Assembly: GCA_030562195.1 (NCBI GenBank)
Contig: JAUJPP010000005.1
Location: forward strand, 1,550,001 to 1,614,000
From: Nipponacmea schrenckii
Lineage: Eukaryota > Mollusca > Gastropoda > Lottiidae
Reading direction: 5' to 3'
DNA: 64,000 bases
Part shown: positions 12,572 to 24,545 of the stretch, one piece after another
How positions within the stretch are numbered: position 1 is the stretch's first letter
How the letters are laid out: each line of letters begins with the position of its first letter
Made by a program: the position numbers and the translations under genes
The notes under the pieces: model-generated
Databases searched by the model: none
What the model was told of the DNA's origin: nothing
What the model saw: the letters and a program-made list of their open reading frames with translations, nothing else

Positions 12572-12645
12572 ACTTCCGAAGGGATCAGAGCATATCTCAA
12601 AAAAATCTTACTGTCAAATCATGGGACCAATACTGTATTTGGAGA
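12572..12645 (+). other. Candidate orphan exon
   Basis: A good acceptor (TTAATTGCAG, ending at 12571) and a donor (GTGAGT at 12646) enclose 74 bases that are open in all three frames. It could be an untranslated exon of a gene that extends beyond what I can trace, or chance. No partner exon was identified. Confidence 0.25.
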
Positions 12646-12854
12646 GTGAGTTATTGAACTAATTGCCCCCCCCCCCCTCCCCGACGTTTAGGGGATCCCA
12701 TTAAAAAAATCAAACTCTCACCTCCAAAAAAATCAGATGACCTCCAAGCGATGAAAATTGGCCGATTAGACTTCTTATTACCCGGAATTTTTACAAAATT
12801 TATGAAACAATCTTTACTTGCACATATACAAAGGAGGCTATTTCATCTACTAAA

Positions 12855-13168
12855 ATTTTAGTTCTCAAGAATGGTCAATATGAGTATATATTCATCAGTG
12901 AACTTACCTGGTGTCATAAAGTAACAGAATACCTTAAAATCTTGTAAACTCACAAAACAAAGACATTATTGAAAAACGCTTTATCAATTTATTTATTATG
13001 CATTTTTTAATAGCCAAATGCATCTTTATGGATAATTACTAAGTGTTTTGGATATTTAATAATTTTATGTTATTTATGGCAACAGGTATATTTACTGATG
13101 AATATATGCTGTTATTGGCAGTTCAAATTTTAAATTTTATGTTCATTCTAAGATGGCCTATCCCTTTA
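12855..13168. mobile_element. MITE family M1, copy 1
   Basis: It shares its interior (TTCTCAAGAATGGTCAATAT, CAGTGAACTTACCTGGTGT) and its right end (TTCATTCTAAGATGG...ATCCCTTTAA) with the copies at 19.4, 31.0, 38.9 and 41.9 kb. The outer part of its left terminal inverted repeat is missing. Confidence 0.8.
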
Positions 13169-13171
13169 AAC

Positions 13172-13330
13172 ACATATTTGACATGTTTTGACTTATTCGA
13201 TTGACATGTTGTGACTTATTCGATTGACGTGTTGTGACTTATTCGATTGACATGTTGTGACATATTTGATTGACATGTTGTATCTTATTCAATTGACAAG
13301 TTTTTGAAATATTTGATTGACACGTTTTGG
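13172..13330. repeat. 23-bp tandem repeat
   Basis: Six or seven copies of a 23-base unit with the core GACATGTTGTGACTTATTCG, adjoining the MITE on its right side. Confidence 0.88.
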
Positions 13331-13539
13331 TGTTAGAGACCTCGTCTCTGTTGCTTACCTTGAATATTAATATCAAATATAACTGTCAGTGTTGACATTC
13401 CTTGTAGCGTACTGGATAATCGAAATTATCAAGTAATTATAATCCATGCGATGATCTCGAAACTTTCATTTAAAGCGTTCTTCAGATTCCTGGAAGGAAG
13501 ATTAAATTATATAAGGTATGAAAATGAAAAAAATAAAAA

Positions 13540-13682
13540 AAATTATAAAAATTTGGAAAAAATTATAAAAATTTGGAAAAAATTAAAAAAATTAGGAAAA
13601 AAATTAGAAAAATTAGAAAAAAAAAATTAGAAAAAAATCGAAAAATCTAGAAAGATAGAAAAATAGAAAAAAAAATCAAATT
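13540..13682. repeat. A-rich low-complexity tract
   Basis: Runs of A broken by TT, TAG and GG, in places a degenerate AAAAATTAGAAA repeat. No coding or RNA signal. Confidence 0.8.
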
Positions 13683-14871
13683 TATTAGGACAAAATGATT
13701 TTAAATACTTGACAAACTAACAGATTATTACTTGAGGCATCCAAACGCCATTTTGGTTGCAGCCGCCATATAATTAACAGATCACATTTTTTAGGAAGCC
13801 AGAAAAATATCCAACTCCGGGCTGGCATTTCTCCTTCTAGCATAGTTTGAAATAGTCTAACTTGCTTCACGAAGAACAGGATAACTCTTTTTTAACCAAC
13901 ATTTTCTAATTCTGGTGGTTTATTTAAGATTCGGAGTCCCGTATAACGTTGATTAGCCTCTTATATGCATATTTGAATAAATAAATCGTGGGGTTTGATT
14001 GGGCGATAAGGTTCCTTTGAACCAATCCAATGCGCCCATTACAAGGACTCGGACCACAAAAACATTTTATGCTAATGATTGTATAGAAACAGATGGCAAA
14101 TGAATTGCTGGACCGAGTCCACAAAAAGCAGGATATGAGTTATTCAGAGTAGTTTCCCTTGATCAACTAGAGAGAGAGTTAATGAGCTTATGAGGGAGAT
14201 ATAGTACATGTATGTCGTTACTGCCAATTTATTTGCGACATTTTGGACTTTGATAATTACACTGAGTTTCCACAAAAATAAACGAATGGAGTTTTACGTC
14301 CTACTTTTCTGCACTCTGGGTATCAAGGAATGTTTCGGATTAAGTACAGGAATCTATAGAAATTCGCCATGACTAAAAGAGGACTAAGCCAGGGTTATTT
14401 CTAGACGACCGGAGGACAAACGTATGTCTTACAGCTATATACGGGCTTGGTCGGTAATTTCGCTTTACTTCTGCCAAATTGTTCGAGTTTTCTCGCCCGC
14501 CTACCATAAATAATCTCATTCAACACGCACTCGTAATCTAACACAATCAACAAAATGATAAAGACCTAAAAATGTTTAGGAACAAAAATCATTGACACCG
14601 TTTTGTTATGTACTATCAATGTAGCGGTGACGTGTTAATTTGTCACTATGATTAATAGTTCCGATCTACGTCATTTGTAACAAGGTTATTTCATTAGGGT
14701 CATTAATTTCAGGTTTTTCTGAAACTCGATATGAAACGTAGTAGCGCAATGGTTTACATAAATCATGTAGTTATTGAATGAGTGTTTTCAAATGTATATG
14801 TTAAACTACGATATCAAAACCCGATAATTGCTCACCGCAATGGGTCGCTCCTCGTAGACACTCGTGATGGT
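13683..14871. other. Spacer with one SINE fragment
   Basis: The only recognised item is a 40-base piece of the S1 SINE tail at about 14284-14323 (GAATGGAGTTTTACGTCCTA). The two short minus-strand open frames at 13685-13870 and 13924-14124 have no supporting signals. Confidence 0.55.
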
Positions 14872-15032
14872 CTGGGACCTGTTTCACAAAATTTTAACAA
14901 AGATACAATCAAGGTTTTAAGAAATACAGTAACCTGATTGGTTAATAAAAACTCAATTTCAGTGATTGACCAATCAGACCATTGGAACACTAAAATCAGC
15001 CTAAGTTAAGTTTTCGTGAAACAGGCCCCTGG
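14872..15032. mobile_element. Foldback MITE family M2, copy 1
   Basis: A 160-base palindromic element. The left end GGGACCTGTTTCACAAAA pairs with the right end, whose complement reads GGGGCCTGTTTCACGAAAA. The pairing continues inward around AACCTGATTGGTTAAT. A second copy lies at 39942-40100 and is about 90% similar by eye. Confidence 0.85.
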
Positions 15033-15560
15033 TAGGTCCAGATGGGGAGAGAGTAGGTACAAGATGTTACGTCAATGAACGAGGCGTGGTGAAACCATTT
15101 GAAGCTGTACCTCCTTTACCACAAAAGGCCTTGTATTCATTATTCTCCACGAGTCTATATATATAGGTCCGCTCTTAGCCCAAACCAGATGTAAAATATT
15201 TCGGCTTCCTACAAATCTAAGTTGGCTACTCCGCCCCTGTCAATCTCAAACAATCCCCAAAATCAATACCATGTCAAACTAGATACAGATATAGCAATTC
15301 AAGAGGATTACTTCAATATACTAAAAACTATCACGATTTTTTTATGATTATTGTTTGCAAAATTGCATTCACGAAGTTATCTAAAAGACGGAAGTATAAA
15401 TGGAGAAAAAAACAACATGTCTCCCGGCCAAGCTCGATAAATTTGATGAAGCGATAAAAGTTTTCTTTTGTGGCATGTTCAGTTACACTATTAAAATAGC
15501 GGTTAAAAAATCTAAACCGGTACCGCCTCATTAAGTGGGATTATTGCTCGTAATGTCGCG

Positions 15561-15664
15561 TGACGTCTGAATCAATGGCGGGAGTTTTACCTGACAGACG
15601 CAACAGGACCGGCCCGCGCATTTCGTACAATTTCAGAAATCGAAGGCGCTCAGTCTTATAAAAA
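15561..15664 (+). promoter_or_regulatory. Candidate promoter of the first ELH gene
   Basis: TGACGTC, a CRE-type site, lies at 15561-15567. TATAAAAA follows at 15657-15664. Such pairs are common in neuropeptide genes controlled by cAMP/CREB. Assignment to the ELH gene rests on strand, distance and the donor site at 15854, so it is inference. Confidence 0.35.
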
Positions 15665-15689
15665 CAAAACGCATATAAAATATGAAATA

Positions 15690-15853
15690 ATTTTTTTTTA
15701 TAAGTGATTACTTACGGATTACTTTTGGACTAATTTATATTTTCAAATGTGTGCCATTTAATCAAAAAAAAAAAAAAAAAAACAGATTTCAACAGCCATC
15801 TTTGAGCTCATTGAAAACGTCGGACAAGATTTGATGCTGTATCGCTGTTAAAG
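15690..15853 (+). other. Candidate untranslated first exon of the first ELH gene
   Basis: The start is estimated about 30 bases past the TATA box. The end is set by the donor AAAG/GTGAGT at 15854. It would splice to the exon at 20419 across an intron filled with tandem repeats. A 19-base A run lies inside it at about 15764-15782. Confidence 0.3.
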
Positions 15854-16145
15854 GTGAGTAAAAAGCTTTAGATCGTTTAATCTTAGTGCAGATAAGAGAC
15901 AGAGGCAATTGATCAGCATGAACAACCTTAATCCAAATTCACTCAAGGTCTGGTGACTCAGCAGTAGGTTTGGATGTTATGATCACAGGTTGGTACACAA
16001 CAAATCTCCCATGGCTTAATCTAATTGGCTACTGTTCCTTAAAGATAAGCGAACACAATAACAAGATAAAACCCTGAGATTTATACTAAACTGAACATAT
16101 GACTTTCTTTGGCTAGCAGGTTATGATGTGTTACCTTGGTGGTTA

Positions 16146-16853
16146 GATCCTAACAAAAGGGTCGCCAGATATAAACCTAGATCTTTCAGCAAAGGGTCGC
16201 CAGATATAACCTAATCTATTTTCAAAGGGTCGCCAGATATAATCTAATCTATTTTCAAAGGGTCGCCAGAGATAATCTAATCTATTTACAAAGGGTGCCA
16301 GATATAACCTAATCTATTTTCAAAGGGTCGCCAGAGATAACCTAGCCTATTTACAAAGGGTCGCCAGAATGATAACTCTAGACCTATATTTTCAAAGGGT
16401 CGCCAGATATAACCTAGCCTATTTAAAAGGGTCGTCAGATAAAACCTAGCCTATTTTCAAAGGGTCGCCAGATATAACCTAGCCTATTTACAAAGGGTCG
16501 TCAGATATAACCTAGCCTATTTAGAAAGGTTCGCCAGATATGACAGACCTAGCCTATTTAGAAAGGGTCGCCAGATATAACCTAGCCTATTTAGAAAGGG
16601 TCGCCAGATATAACCTAGCCTATTTACAAAGGGTCGTCAGATATAACCTAGCCTATTTAGAAAGGGTCGTCAGATATAACCTAGCCTATTTAGAAAGGGT
16701 CGCCAGATATAACCTAGCCTATTTACAAAGGGTCGTCAGATATAACCTAGCCTATTTAGAAAGGGTCGCCAGATATAACCTAGCCTATTTACAAAGGGTC
16801 GCCAGATATAACCTACTCTATTTAGAAAGGGTCGCCAGATATAACCTAAATTA
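16146..16853. repeat. 33-bp tandem array
   Basis: About 21 copies of a 33-base unit, core AAAGGGTCGCCAGATATAAC followed by CTAGCCTATTTA. Copies in the left third are shorter and more diverged than those on the right. Because the period is a multiple of three, an 11-residue repeat frame stays open (16540-16854), but nothing suggests translation. Confidence 0.92.
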
Positions 16854-17439
16854 AGTATTGTATACTTATACGTATACCCAACGCTCACCTAACAGTATCT
16901 TTGAATGATGTATCTAGAACTAACTGACCCTGGCTAGTATTGGGTTATTGGGTTATAATGCCTTATTTTGGTTCTTAGATCCTTACAAAAGTTCGCCAGA
17001 TATAACCTTTTCTAAGTAACTCAACGCTAACCTAACAGTATCTATGGATAATGCATCTTGAAAGGAATAGACAAGGATTAGCCATGTGGAAATTCCTTGA
17101 CGAAAGTTCTGTCTATGCACACTGCACACATTTCGCCATATTCCTTGGATTCAGTAGGTGATAAAAGAAGAGATTTCTCCAATTCACGTATATCTGGAAT
17201 CTAGGACGAGCTGGTTCTCAAAATAGCCTGACACAATGCCCGATGTGATAATTCCTGTACAATAAATTGACAATTGGATAATCGAGAGTGTTAGACACAA
17301 TTATCAACTATTAAATTTCGTTATCAAATAATCTACAACTTCCTTTCCAAAAACCGACTGAACAATGGAGAAAGGCGAATCAATAAAAATCGCACAAGGC
17401 TTCATACCCAAACAATCATCAATAACTTATTGGTTGCAA

Positions 17440-17790
17440 TCTCGACCCGAGTCTGAAAGTCCGATGACCTTGAATAAGTCATCTTCACTCACAATTCCAG
17501 TCCACTCAGCTGTAAATGGGTACTGATAATCCGGGAAAGATCAACACCAAGAGGTTTTGCCAAGGACCAGCTCGTAGAAAGGATCTTCATTATTCTAGTC
17601 AACCCAGCTGTAAATGGGTACAGATAATCTAGTAAAGATCAATACCAAGAGGTTTGGCCAAGGACCAGCTGGTAGAAAGGATCCTCATTATTCTAGTCAA
17701 CCCAGCTGTAAATGGGTACGGATAATCCGGGAAAGATCAATGCCAAGAGGTTTGGCCAAGGACAGCTGGTAGAAGGATTGATTATGAACC
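17440..17790 (+). mobile_element. SINE family S2, 5'-truncated copy with triplicated tail segment
   Basis: It matches the S2 copy at 55508-55795 from AAGTCCGATGACCTT onward. The segment beginning CCCAGCTGTAAATGGGTAC is present three times with a period of about 98 bases. It lacks the tRNA-like head. Confidence 0.8.
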
Positions 17791-18587
17791 TTAGTGTATG
17801 CTTGGAAATATAGTTGCTTTCTTTCTTTCTTATCGCACCTAAAAATTCTAAATGTCTAATTTTATTTTTCATTAAAAGTCACAGCAAATGTCAATGGAAC
17901 ATGCGCATGCTCACTACATCCCGACCCCATATGGACCTTCAACTCCCCCCCCCCCCCTACACACACCTCTGAATCTGACAAACGACCAATTTCATACCAT
18001 CAACTAAGTACAAGGCTATTGCCCCTCCGGTTGATTTTATAACAAGTCTAAAATAGGCTTTGAAATGCGTTAACGAATGACGTCTCTTTCACAAAAGCTG
18101 CTAATATACAATATATTTATAAAAATTGTTGCTTATTTGAAGTAGGTCAAAACCATATATATTTTATATGTAATTACACGGAGCACAGATGTATGATCAT
18201 ACACCGGATTGGAGCCAATATATCCTACCGTTGTCGTTAATAAAATAAATAGGTAAAGATACCATTCTGTAATCACTTTGATAATCGACCAGTAAGTACA
18301 GATTAGCAGTATGAGAATAATAATTAAATTCCCAATCAAGGACAAGCCAGTTTGAAGTCTATAATAATCCGTCACACTCTTAAACATTTAATCGCAGTAA
18401 GCGAGTAAATATCAAAGATATGGTTAGAAGACTGTATGTAAACGTTATTTATTAATTGTTTATCAATTTTGCTTCCCTTTCTGTTTTCCGTCCTATTAGA
18501 CAATGTTTGAATCTTTCGAGTATCAAATTATGGAATGTGTTACGGTAGAATAATAAATTTGAAAAGGTCTGATAATCGAGATAATTC
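17791..18587. other. Spacer, no gene recognised
   Basis: It contains a poly-C tract at about 17946-17956. A minus-strand open frame of 84 residues (18387-18133) is hydrophobic and isoleucine-rich, as expected from AT-rich DNA. I see no domain, splice signal or repeat. Confidence 0.5.
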
Positions 18588-19275
18588 ATACCAAAACAAT
18601 AGGCGATTACAAAACAATCGGCGATGAAAAAAGGTCAGCGATTATAAAACAATCGGAGATGAGAAAACAAACGACGATGATAAAACAATCGGCGATAATA
18701 AAAAAATTGGCGATTATAAAACAATCGGCGATGAGAAAACTATTGGCGATGATAAAACTATTGGCGATGATAAAACAATCGGCGTTGACAAAACAATCGG
18801 CGATGAAAAAAATTCAGCGATGACAAAACTATTGGCGATGATAAAACAATCGGCGATAATAAAACAATCGGCGATTATAAAACAATTGGAGATGAGGAAA
18901 CAATCGGAGATGAGAAAACAAACGACAATGATAAAACAATCGGCGATTATAAAACAATCGGAGATGAGAAAAACAATCGGCGATGAGTAAACAGTCGTTG
19001 ATGAAAGAATAATCGGCGATAAGAAAATAATCGGAGATGAGAACCAAACGACAATGAGACAACAATCGACGATGAGAAAAGAATAGGCGATGAGAAAACA
19101 ATCGGCGATGAGAAAAGTTCAGCGATGATAAAACAATCGGCGGTGATAAAACAATCGGCGATGATAAAACTATTGGCGATGATAAAACAATCTACGATGA
19201 GAAAATGCTCGGAGATGAGAAAATACTCGGAGATGAGAAAACAATCGACGATGAGAAAACACTCGGGGAGAAACT
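18588..19275. repeat. 18-bp tandem array
   Basis: Nearly 40 units of about 18 bases with the core AAAACAATCGGCGATGAT. Substitutions of GAT, GAG and TAT at the end define subtypes that recur in blocks. It lies in the presumed long intron of the first ELH gene. Confidence 0.92.
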
Positions 19276-19436
19276 CCTGTCCACAACAAGAGAAGTGATT
19301 CTAGTCAACATTCACGTCGACTACCAACACTGAGTTGTCCGGACTGTTGCTAATCGATAATTAGCAATCGGTGGTGGTGGTAAACGAATAATTAACGTCC
19401 TTGCTTAAGAAAAGTTAAATTGATCGTTTCGATTAC

Positions 19437-19717
19437 TTAAAGTGATAATAGGTCTTAGAATGTAGATACAATTGTAGTTCTCAAGAATGGTCAATATAAG
19501 TATATATTCATCAGTGAACTTACCTGGTGTTATAAAGCAATTTATTAAGCGTTTTTCAATAATGAAATGCATCTTTGTGGATAATTACTAAGTTTTTTGG
19601 ATATTTATTTATTTTTTTATGTTATTTATGGCAGCAGGTACTCGTGAATATATTATTGGCCAATTTTTAAAATTGTATGTTAATTTTATGTTAATTCTAA
19701 GACCTATTATCCCTTTA
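19437..19717. mobile_element. MITE family M1, copy 2
   Basis: Both terminal inverted repeats are present: AGTGATAATAGGTCTTAGAA on the left and TTCTAAGACCTATTATCCC on the right. The left end is preceded by TTAA (19438-19441). A central deletion makes it shorter than the copy at 41888. Confidence 0.85.
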
Positions 19718-20418
19718 TTTGGCAAATGTCACGAGCTGACATTCTCTGAGGAAACTGGCATGCTTCAGTATACCGGGAGATGTGAATTCCACACGTGAGT
19801 AAAGGTAGCGCATCTAACATTTGCTATTCCGAGACCGGACATGTTGTGGGCCCGTCCTCCTAGTTCTCCTCTACTCTCATAAGACAGAGTACCTAGTCTA
19901 TTTCCGGCATCATTACGGCCAAGTTATACACGCCGCTGATTCGACGTCCTCCCGTCTCCACGTGCAATACCTTGTGCCAAAACGAAAACAAACGCATTAG
20001 AAAAGCCATACAAAACATCTGCTTCATTGTTTGTTCAAATATCGTATGTAATAATCAACGAGCGGATTAAAATAGTGGCAAAAAAGCGTTAATCTGTTAA
20101 ATCAAAGTCTTACACACTGCAGCTGAAAATCAAGCCTTGGGCTCAATGCTTAAACTGTGATCAACAGAGTGTTGTTTTTTTATGGTTGCTTGATAATGCA
20201 GCACAGTTTTTTTTCTCACGAACGTTGCCAAAGTCCAAATTTGTAAATAGAACAAAGCCCAACAATTAATATATTCGATTATGATCGTAAAGTGTTAATA
20301 TATGCTAATTTACGATAATTAACATAAACAAATTGATGACATATTTAGCAAGGTGCCCGTATTGATCGGATCTTATTCTACATGAGTATAAATGACACCA
20401 AAATATTTGTCATTGCAG

Positions 20419-20493
20419 CATAAAGACCTTACGATACTGGACCTAAAGACGCAATTGGAAACAAAGATTGGAAATCATTATAACGATTGAAAG
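20419..20493 (+). other. Candidate 5' UTR exon of the first ELH gene
   Basis: An acceptor (GTCATTGCAG) ends at 20418 and a strong donor (AAAG/GTAAAT) starts at 20494. The 75-base exon would join the coding exon that starts at 21280. It contains no ATG. Confidence 0.45.
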
Positions 20494-21301
20494 GTAAATG
20501 TGACTAACTTATTTTTTGTCATGTTTAAGTGAAGCATGATCTATTTATCCATGGTGAACGCTTTCGAGAGCGCTTACTTTTGATCATAGCAAATATTCAT
20601 ATTAATTCACCTTAAAGGGGTAATACATTTGCTATACTACTCAAATTCTGCGCACATTTCCAAAACGAAGATGAAACGGTGCAGCAAAATGTTTTCATTC
20701 ATTCGATCATTCATTCAGTTATGAGTTATAGTGCAATAATTGCACTCTGAATTTCATTGTCTGGATAATCACGGCATCCACGCTCTATTTTGGCCGGTCT
20801 GGATATTCGTGAATCTGGCGGGAAATGAAAGACGGAATCAAGGAACGTGAAGCCGGATATCCTGCCAGGCTGTACGCTGTTATCCAATCAGATTTCAATT
20901 AAGGATTGATGTTTCCCAATGCGTATAACAGTTGTTATACTACTAGACTCCTAATGCCAAGAAAATGGAATTTCGTTAAATAACGACGACGATAATGTAC
21001 TTTTTTTTAAAGCTAATACACCCTGTCTGTATTTGGAAATTTTAAAAATAATATAACATACAATTTGATAGTTTCACTGAAATGTATGCACAACTGCTGT
21101 TGTGAAAAACACATATCGCTTGGACAGATGCATAGTTCAGGCTGTAATGGAGATCTTCGTAAAAATAAATCATGTCCAAAAAGCATTCATATAAGACTAG
21201 CGTCTGTTCAAAATGTATATAATTTAAATGTTGCCACAATTTTGCAACTTTGAAATAATCTGAGATTCTTTCATTTCAGAAAATACCAATAAGAAAACAG
21301 A

Positions 21302-21907
21302 ATGTTGAAGCTAGCGGTTTGGTCAGCGACCTTAGCATACGTCATAATGACGTGTAACGCAATGCCGAGAAGCCATTTTCGGGAGTTCAAGGAATTGAGT
21401 TCCGGCGACCAATCAAGGGACGCAACTGTAAATTACTATGAACCATTAAACGCTATATTGCACGGACTCCGAGAACTAAGATCTATGCAACCACATGCTC
21501 GAACGGAGAAAATTAGGTACACAACCACTACGACTATGCCCACACCCCGAATGAAAAGAGGTAACCGCCTGTCAATCAATCAAGAACTTCAGTCTCTAGC
21601 CAACCTTCTTATGATGCGTGAAAACAAGCGTCGACAGGTCCAGGAGACAAATCTTCGATCCAGATTGATAAATTTAGGTAAACGAAGTCGGCCCCAAATT
21701 CAAGATGAAGATGACCAGGGCAATATTATCGAAGAAACCCCAGTGTCTGATCGGGACTTCTCGTTATTAACAATATTATTCAAATTATTTCCGGAAATAA
21801 GTAAAAAGGAAATGACGTATATCATTGGCCAGTTTTTGGCGAGAGATGAGCCGTCAACGAAAGCTACTGAATACAGAGGACAAGAACGTTTACCCTACGA
21901 GATATAA
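21302..21907 (+). CDS. ELH: Egg-laying hormone precursor (ELH paralogue 1)
   Basis: It encodes a secreted neuropeptide precursor of 201 residues in a single coding exon. That exon starts at an acceptor (TTCATTTCAG) ending at 21279, 22 bases before the ATG. Residues 1-20 form a signal peptide with a likely cut after CNA. A KR site at 85-86 frees a 39-residue peptide (87-125) that starts GNRLSINQELQSLANLL and ends NLRSRLINL. Gly126 would supply the C-terminal amide, and KR127-128 closes the unit. The SINQ(E/D)L start and the final LR.RL pattern are those of Aplysia ELH and Lymnaea caudodorsal cell hormone, which trigger egg laying and belong with the DH44/CRF-like peptides. The internal KRR at 109-111 is probably not cut, since related peptides also carry internal basic runs. 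An acidic stretch (134-146) and a hydrophobic stretch (153-180) follow the hormone; their role is unknown. The processing enzymes and receptor are not in the window. Confidence 0.9.
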   Translation: MLKLAVWSATLAYVIMTCNAMPRSHFREFKELSSGDQSRDATVNYYEPLNAILHGLRELRSMQPHARTEKIRYTTTTTMPTPRMKRGNRLSINQELQSLANLLMMRENKRRQVQETNLRSRLINLGKRSRPQIQDEDDQGNIIEETPVSDRDFSLLTILFKLFPEISKKEMTYIIGQFLARDEPSTKATEYRGQERLPYEI

Positions 21908-22108
21908 AAGATAACAGGTGCCATTTCACAGGCACGGCTACTGCTACTCGTCACTCTATCATGCTGAAACGATCCGAACTCCAAACGAAACCCGAAATCA
22001 GAAACAACACACGTACAGACAAATTGATAGCAGCTCAACAACTTATTTATTTATTGAGATAAAAATAACAGATAACCCGAATATTGAAGACAAATTCAGA
22101 AACAAATC

Positions 22109-22147
22109 AATAAAAACTATTTAAATTATTCTTTTGAATCTAATAAA
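22109..22147 (+). terminator. Two poly(A) signals after the first ELH gene
   Basis: AATAAA occurs at 22109-22114 and 22142-22147, about 200 and 235 bases past the stop codon. A SINE begins about 55 bases later, which limits the 3' UTR. Confidence 0.65.
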
Positions 22148-22199
22148 AATGTCCCGAATTCAATCAATCAAGGGTTGGTGGGGCGGGGAGGTAAATTGA

Positions 22200-22440
22200 A
22201 AAATGAATGGAGTTAAACGCCCTTCTCTTCTGCACTTTATGGGCTAATGAAGACGGACAACGTCATGCAATGTTCAGTGAAGGAAATTTTGCCAGAACAG
22301 CAGCATTAGCCTACTCTTTTTGCGATTTCCGACTGTCAAGGGATCTTTAACGTGCATAGCCTGTAGACCACGCTTTTTTCATGTCAGTTCCTCTGACCTG
22401 CATCACTGACAAGGGTAAACCGGATTCAAGAAGGGTTGGG
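22200..22440 (-). mobile_element. SINE family S1, reverse copy
   Basis: It reads from the tail (ATGAATGGAGTTAAACGCCC) through GGGATCTTTAACGTGCATAG to CTGCATCACTGACAAGGG. The tRNA-like head is absent, so the copy is 5'-truncated. It sits directly behind the ELH 3' UTR. Confidence 0.82.
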
Positions 22441-24077
22441 TGTGTAGAAAGAACAAGGTTGAAATCCTTGGCTCAAGTCATAGGGCATGATGATATCTAT
22501 TGGTCTCCTTCAAATAATACATCCAAATCAAATTTTCTACAGAATGTGCCCGAGACAGCATATCCAAAAGGGGTATGCCTATAACTCAGTAGACTAATTT
22601 CTTGGTCAATTTTCCTCATTGCACACTCCAATGCCCGGTCCAGTCCAGATATCAATTCGTTTTGCTGCAGATGCAAAATAGCGACCGATCCGATAACTTC
22701 ATCATAGTCGCGGGTGAGGTCCAGTAGAGATCAGAAAAGCGGAAGCGGAACTAAAATGACAACCCCACGTCAACCCAGATAAAAACAGAGGGTAGGCCTA
22801 AAACTGAAATGACCCCCCCCCCCCATTTCTTTTTCCCCATCCCGCGTTATGTAACAAACACCATGTGAAAACATTCGACCAGAATAATCACTTGCCAATC
22901 AAACATTTCAAAATATAATTTCAAACTGCCTGCCATTCTGCTTATTGCTAGGCAACCGTATGTCAACAAAGTTTCATTGTCATAACAACGTACCGTATAC
23001 CTAATGAGGTGAAGCTAAACTAAATACCCAAAGGATATCGTAGCGCTGCTTTTAGGTATAAGAAATCAACTGTTATATATGTTTATTAGGAAATTAACGG
23101 AGTATAACAGATTGGGCTCATGGGATACTATATTTTAGTATCTAAGTGCACAATGAGGTGTGCTGTGGCAGTTAAAATTAAAAGACAAACGTTTGGATCA
23201 AGTGACGAAGTGGCGTTTCTATAACCCCAAATCTATTGAATAATTGATATGTCTTTGTCAAATTGAGTAAAATACACTCTGATATTTCGCCATATTGACA
23301 TGGATTGGTCGCTTTCCGAGATTCGTGTTCTTTAAGCCTCTACAGACCAATAGACGTCTGTACGTTCCTATAATTTATTTCATAATCATTGCCTCGTTGG
23401 CTATAACGTTCATAAAATGCTCCGTTAGACTTCATTCAAAACGTAATCATGCGGCCAATATCACTGCCACCCCTTACTGCTTCCAATAATTAGCTTCACA
23501 CCTCTCATTTTCCTCTCAAAGACACTTCCCGCCGTTCAGCCATTATTCTTCGCCGTGTTTGCGTGATGAGCCAAAGTTTTTAATCGTGATTAACGTCGAA
23601 TGCGTTTCTACTCAACACACGGACCAAAACAACTTCAAAGAAAACATGACATGGTTATTTAACGCATTGAAAACAAACCGGAAGCGGAAACCCTGGTGGG
23701 TCCGCGTCGGTGTTAACGTCACTTCCGTTAAGGAAATGGTTCGTGATGGTTTCTGCACGACTGACATCGCTTAACTGATTTTCTGAGTGATAGTAAGAAC
23801 ATTGAGCTTTATAGACCTAATTAAAGAGTTAGCGTTGATAGAAATTGACATTGTAAGTGGATATGATAGGAATTACCAGCTTGATAAAGCAGTCAAGCGT
23901 CATATTATACATATATTTCGTAACTTTCGTCATTTTATCGAGACGTTTCGCATTTTTTTCTTTTAATGGAACCCATCGTCAAAATGTTCTTGCGGAGGTC
24001 GTTTTTTAATATTTGAAGTTTCAAAATATATTTAACGCCTCGCTTTAACAATTTGTTTTAGATTTAAATCGGATTTA
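22441..24077. other. Spacer with short unsupported frames
   Basis: A poly-C tract lies near 22807-22823. Plus-strand open frames at 23295-23489 and 23559-23774 have no family resemblance, no splice partners and no upstream signal. They are more likely chance than genes. Confidence 0.5.
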
Positions 24078-24408
24078 ATGCACATGTACATGTGCATTTT
24101 TAGACAAATTGTACGTTGAAGTATTGTATATTTATTTTGTGGTCATGTACTTTATCGCCGGTTTAATACACATGTACTCGTGCATTTTTAGACAAATTGT
24201 ATATTGTGGGTTTTTTACTGCTTTTTTATCCATTGTATTGCCCCATAGACTGAATGTTAAGACAGGACCATGTCTTTGTGTAGTGGACCTAATTCTGATC
24301 CATGTAAAATAAAGAGTCTATGTTTGTCACCATGGACTGAATGTGAGACAGAACCACGTCCTTGTGTATTGGGTCTAATTCTGACCCATGTAAAATAAAG
24401 AGTTTAAT
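24078..24408 (+). mobile_element. 86-bp-unit retroposon (family R86), short copy
   Basis: The leader contains ACATGTGCATTTTTAGACAA, partly duplicated within itself. It is followed by about two 86-base units with the core TTCTGACCCATGTAAAATAA. The same leader-then-unit order occurs at 49354, so leader and units belong to one element. A trinucleotide run follows the last unit. Confidence 0.75.
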
Positions 24409-24545
24409 TTTTATTATTATTATTATTATTTTATTATTATTATTGTTATTGTTATTGTTATTGTTATTGTTGTTGTTGTTGTTGTTGTTGTTGTTATTGT
24501 TTATTATTATTGTTGTTATTATTATTGTTATTGTTATTGTAAATA
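24409..24545. repeat. (ATT)n/(GTT)n microsatellite at a retroposon 3' end
   Basis: ATT repeats pass into GTT repeats and back. It directly follows the last 86-base unit, which ends in AATAAAGAGT. Similar short ATT runs follow the arrays at 27066 and, in reverse, precede the one at 31806. Confidence 0.92.

Noticed and set aside
18133..18387. Small hydrophobic membrane protein on the minus strand
   Set aside because: Isoleucine/leucine/tyrosine-rich composition is expected from AT-rich DNA. No family, splice site or poly(A) signal was found.
21627..21635. Internal KRR in ELH paralogue 1 as a cleavage site
   Set aside because: Family members keep internal basic runs uncut in the mature hormone, and cutting here would destroy the conserved 39-residue length shared with paralogue 2.
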